Of a stretch of 10,158 nt of DNA, positions 7,572 to 10,158 are shown in pieces (position 1 is the first letter of the stretch; every line of letters begins with the position of its first letter). The DNA is taken from contig JAMCSN010000272.1 in assembly GCA_023381535.1 (NCBI GenBank), positions 1 through 10,158 on the forward strand. The letters are read 5' to 3'. The notes beneath the pieces are model-generated. The model had not been told where the DNA came from and did no database searches. It was given only the letters and a program-made list of their open reading frames with translations. The translations under genes were made by a program, and so were the position numbers. This stretch comes from Bacteroidota bacterium. Its GTDB lineage: Bacteria > Bacteroidota > Ignavibacteria > Ignavibacteriales > Melioribacteraceae.

Positions 7572-10028
7572 TTAGCTCAAGTAATTTGAAATTCTTAGAA
7601 TGTCCGAAAGGATTCCCGTTGCCGTAAAGTCGGCACCCGCGCCTTGACCGCGAATGATAAGAGGATTTCTCCAATAATTTTTCGTGGTGAATGCTACAAT
7701 GTTTTCACTGTTGGTTAGATTAGAGAATGGATGGTTTTTATCTATCTCTTCGATAGCCAATCTCGCTTTGCCGCTTTCATATTTTGCTATATAACTAAGC
7801 ACACAATTTTTAGCGGCCGCATTTTTCTTCCTTTGAATAATCCGATCATCGTCTTTTTTCAGCTTTTCAAAAAAGTCGTCTATGCTTTTTGCTTTTTCCG
7901 ATTCGCGCGAAATTAATTTTTCAATTTCGATGTCTTTCAGCTCGAATGGAATTCCGGATTCGCGGATTAAAATTAAAAGTTTACGCGCCATGTCGAGCCC
8001 GCTCAAATCGTCACGTGGATCGGGTTCCGTGTAACCGCGTTCTTTAGCAAGTTTAACAATCTCGCTGAAACTATCTTTTTCTTTAAGCGTGTTGAAGATG
8101 AAGCTCAATGTGCCGGAAAAAATTCCTTCGATCTTAATCACTTCATCGCCATTGGCAATTATATCTTTCAACGTACTGATAACCGGAAGCGCTGAGCCGA
8201 CATTTGTCCCGTACCTGAACTGAACATTTTTCTTCGACGCCGCTTCTTTTAACGCAATGAATTGATCATAACCTTGTGTGTTCGCAATTTTGTTTGGTGT
8301 TACAATTGAAATGCTTGAGTTCAGCACTTCCAAATAACGTTTTACAACATTGTCGGTTGCAGTGCAATCCACCAGAATAGAGTTTGGCAGATTCATTTCT
8401 TTCATCCGCTCAATAAACTTTTCGAGATTGGAAGTTTCTTTCGCGTTGCCAAGCAACGCTTCCCAACTTTTTAGGTCGATACCTTTTTCATCGAAAAACA
8501 TTTTTTTTCTGTTCAGCAATCCCACAACGTTGATATTCGTATGAAGTTTATCCGACACATAAACGTTGCGGTCAATCAAAAGACGAAGCAGTGCGCTGCC
8601 GACCAATCCGGGTCCAACCAAAAACAAATTCAAAATTTTCCGTTTCGATAAGAAGAGCGAGTTGTGTAAAACGTTCAGCGCTTTTTTCAAATCTGCTTTC
8701 GGAATCACCAAAGAAATATTCAGCTCGGAAGAACCTTGAGCGATGGCAACAATGTTAATTCCGTTTTTGCCGAGCGCGCGAAAAACTTTTCCGGAAATTC
8801 CCGGTGTGTGACGCATATTCTCGCCAACAACAGCAATGATAGAAACGTCCGGCTCAACAATCACCTCGTCAATCATTCCGTCGCGGATTTCCCACTTGAA
8901 TTCTTCCTCAATTATTTTTTTGGACTGCTTTCCATGCTGAGGTAGAACCGCAAAGCAAACACTGTGTTCGGAGGAAGCTTGCGTAATCAGAATAACATTG
9001 ACGCTTGCTCTCGCGAGCGCACCAAAAATTCTTGATGCGACGCCAACAACGCCAACCATTCCGCTTCCGGTGATTCTCAAAAGTGTGATATCGTCGATGG
9101 ACGAAATACCTTTAACGCTGAAACTTGTCTCCTGCTCGCTCTCTGCAATTAGAGTTCCTTCAAAGGAAGGATTAAAAGTATTTTTAATTCTGATCGGAAT
9201 TTTTTTGATCAGCGCCGGTTTCATTGTCGGCGGATGAATAACCTTTGCGCCGAAGTGCGACATCTCCATTGCTTCTTCATAGGTAACGGCATTCAGCGAA
9301 TATGAATCGCTAACTTTTCGCGGATCGGCAGTTAATATTCCGTCAACATCGGTCCAAATTTCAATTTCTTCCGCATTCAATGCCGCGCCAATGATTGACG
9401 CTGAATAATCAGAACCGCCTCGACCGAGTGTGGTTGTTTCACCTTTGTCTGTTGAACCGATGAATCCGGTTACAATCTGAATTTTTTTATGCTTTGCAAA
9501 ATGTTCCGAAATATTTTTATCGGTCAATTCAAAATTTACTTTTGCGTTTCCGAAGTTGTCGTCTGTTTTAATAATTGTTCGGCTGTCCAAGGATTCGGAA
9601 TCAATGCCGCGTTCATTCATCGCACCAGCAATTATTGTGCATGAAAGACGTTCACCGAAACTCATCACAAAATCTAAAGTGCGAAGCGTAAGCTCTTTCA
9701 CCAAAAATATTCCGTGAAGAATTTCTTCCAGTTCATTCAGAAGAAGATTAACCTTCGATTTCAGCTCATCGGCATTTTTATCATGAACAAGAATATCTAC
9801 CGCGTGCAAGTGAAGTTCTTTAAGATTAGCGAAACCCTTTCGATAAGTTTCATCACGGTTCACTGCCTTTTTACTTACGGCAATAAGACCATCGGTCACG
9901 CCTTGAAAGGCAGACGATACCACTGCAAAGCGAATTTTCCGTTGCCGGTATTCGCTAAGAATATCGATGACGCTACTGATTCTTTCCGGCGTTCCAACCG
10001 AGGAACCGCCAAATTTTAACACCCGCAT
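7572..10028 (-). CDS. thrA: Bifunctional aspartokinase / homoserine dehydrogenase
   Basis: This 818-residue fusion catalyses the first and third steps of threonine synthesis: aspartate to aspartyl-4-phosphate with ATP, and aspartate semialdehyde to homoserine with NAD(P)H. The kinase domain (1-300) shows MRVLKFGGSSVG, SFGERLS (123-129), TTTLGRGGSDYSA (198-210), TDVDGILTADPR (226-237) and SHFGAKVIHP (257-266). Two ACT regulatory domains follow (about 315-460). Their glutamines Gln350 (ITQASSEHS) and Gln431 (IAQGSSELN) correspond to the threonine-binding Gln443 and Gln524 of Arabidopsis AK-HSD, and both pairs are 81 residues apart. Threonine feedback inhibition is therefore likely. The dehydrogenase has its Rossmann loop LVGPGLVG (470-477), YGTNVGSALPVI (606-617), GIFSGTLSFIF (635-645), and GYTEPDPRDDLSGLDMARK (665-683) with catalytic Asp679 and Lys683. 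The length equals that of E. coli ThrA (about 820). The start is fixed by the conserved N-terminus; no clear Shine-Dalgarno precedes it. It is the first gene of the operon. Confidence 0.98.
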   Translation of the reverse strand: MRVLKFGGSSVGTPERISSVIDILSEYRQRKIRFAVVSSAFQGVTDGLIAVSKKAVNRDETYRKGFANLKELHLHAVDILVHDKNADELKSKVNLLLNELEEILHGIFLVKELTLRTLDFVMSFGERLSCTIIAGAMNERGIDSESLDSRTIIKTDDNFGNAKVNFELTDKNISEHFAKHKKIQIVTGFIGSTDKGETTTLGRGGSDYSASIIGAALNAEEIEIWTDVDGILTADPRKVSDSYSLNAVTYEEAMEMSHFGAKVIHPPTMKPALIKKIPIRIKNTFNPSFEGTLIAESEQETSFSVKGISSIDDITLLRITGSGMVGVVGVASRIFGALARASVNVILITQASSEHSVCFAVLPQHGKQSKKIIEEEFKWEIRDGMIDEVIVEPDVSIIAVVGENMRHTPGISGKVFRALGKNGINIVAIAQGSSELNISLVIPKADLKKALNVLHNSLFLSKRKILNLFLVGPGLVGSALLRLLIDRNVYVSDKLHTNINVVGLLNRKKMFFDEKGIDLKSWEALLGNAKETSNLEKFIERMKEMNLPNSILVDCTATDNVVKRYLEVLNSSISIVTPNKIANTQGYDQFIALKEAASKKNVQFRYGTNVGSALPVISTLKDIIANGDEVIKIEGIFSGTLSFIFNTLKEKDSFSEIVKLAKERGYTEPDPRDDLSGLDMARKLLILIRESGIPFELKDIEIEKLISRESEKAKSIDDFFEKLKKDDDRIIQRKKNAAAKNCVLSYIAKYESGKARLAIEEIDKNHPFSNLTNSENIVAFTTKNYWRNPLIIRGQGAGADFTATGILSDILRISNYLS

Positions 10029-10158
10029 AATTATTCTGGAATTAAAGAAATGTTTGAAATTTGGTTCGCATGATACTAAAAAAATATTGGAACAGGAAGG
10101 ATTAGGCGTTAATTTATATACGGATCATTTGAGAATTTTAATGTAAAGAATCATAACA
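10029..10158. other. Upstream leader region of the threonine operon
   Basis: These 130 bases precede thrA. On the minus strand an AT-rich TATATAAATT (10120-10111) could serve as a -10 region, but no matching -35 element is clear. A run of seven T (10084-10078) has no GC-rich hairpin before it, so it is not a terminator or attenuator. A nine-codon reading frame (MILYIKILK, 10154-10125) is present but open to the window edge, so it may be the tail of an upstream gene. No riboswitch or Thr/Ile codon-rich leader of the E. coli thrL type is visible. Confidence 0.4.

Larger units (their letters stand above)
4272..10028 (-). other. Threonine biosynthesis operon thrA-asd-thrB-thrC
   Basis: Four genes on the minus strand encode all five activities from aspartate to threonine. 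Spacers are 2, 3 and 1 bases, with no room for internal terminators or promoters. Single-transcript expression and translational coupling are inferred from this spacing. E. coli thrABC, by comparison, lacks asd. No clear rho-independent terminator follows thrC in the 110-base gap (4162-4271). Confidence 0.9.

Noticed and set aside
7570..7674. A 35-residue N-terminal extension of Asd overlapping the end of thrA
   Set aside because: The extension is thrA sequence read in another frame, rich in Arg and Ser, and family-like sequence begins at the second Met (7569), two bases after the thrA stop.
10078..10084. T7 run on the minus strand upstream of thrA as an attenuator terminator
   Set aside because: The bases before it form no GC-rich hairpin.
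10125..10154. Nine-codon ORF (MILYIKILK) upstream of thrA as a possible thrL-like attenuation leader
   Set aside because: It has three Ile but no Thr codons, no hairpin plus T-run follows, and its frame is open to the window edge, so it may simply be the end of an upstream gene.
1..10158. Mobile element, defence system, CRISPR array or novel cluster
   Set aside because: No transposase, integrase, direct-repeat array, terminal inverted repeats or tRNA-adjacent junction is visible, and every sizeable gene falls in a recognisable housekeeping or envelope family.

Overview
The window is about 10.2 kb of moderately AT-rich bacterial chromosome, and every supported gene lies on the minus strand. 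It suggests a member of the Bacteroidota/Ignavibacteria group. The grounds are a large secreted Asp-box (BNR/sortilin-like) protein of the kind common there, a small outer-membrane barrel ending in phenylalanine, weak or absent Shine-Dalgarno sequences in front of several genes, and one sequence matching the Bacteroidota promoter consensus (TTG, then TAnnTTTG). This placement is inference from gene content; no rRNA or marker gene is present.

Reading in the direction of transcription (right to left), 10028-4272 is a compact operon holding the whole route from aspartate to threonine. Its order is thrA (fused aspartokinase and homoserine dehydrogenase), asd (aspartate-semialdehyde dehydrogenase), thrB (homoserine kinase) and thrC (threonine synthase). 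The genes are separated by only 2, 3 and 1 bases, so they are almost certainly one transcript with translational coupling. ThrA makes aspartyl phosphate, Asd reduces it to the semialdehyde, the C-terminal half of ThrA reduces that to homoserine, ThrB phosphorylates homoserine, and ThrC converts the phosphate ester to threonine. Two notable points are that asd sits inside the thr operon, and that this Asd looks like the archaeal/fungal branch of the family. The ACT region of ThrA keeps glutamines corresponding to those that bind threonine in plant enzymes, so feedback inhibition is likely. No attenuator is visible in the 130 bases upstream.

Downstream, after a 110-base gap with a candidate promoter and a 6+6 bp palindrome, lies a 1036-residue secreted protein with eleven Asp-box motifs, probably two beta-propellers followed by a helical C-terminal region (4161-1051). 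After a 183-base gap comes a 215-residue outer-membrane beta-barrel protein (867-220). The first 50 codons of an exported alpha/beta-hydrolase-like protein (150-1) then run off the left edge. These three look like cell-envelope genes unrelated in function to the thr operon.

I found no mobile element, CRISPR array, RNA gene or convincing rho-independent terminator. The region reads as ordinary core-metabolism and envelope sequence, and I do not see an undescribed system. The most useful observations are the asd-containing complete threonine operon and the phylogenetic type of its Asd.
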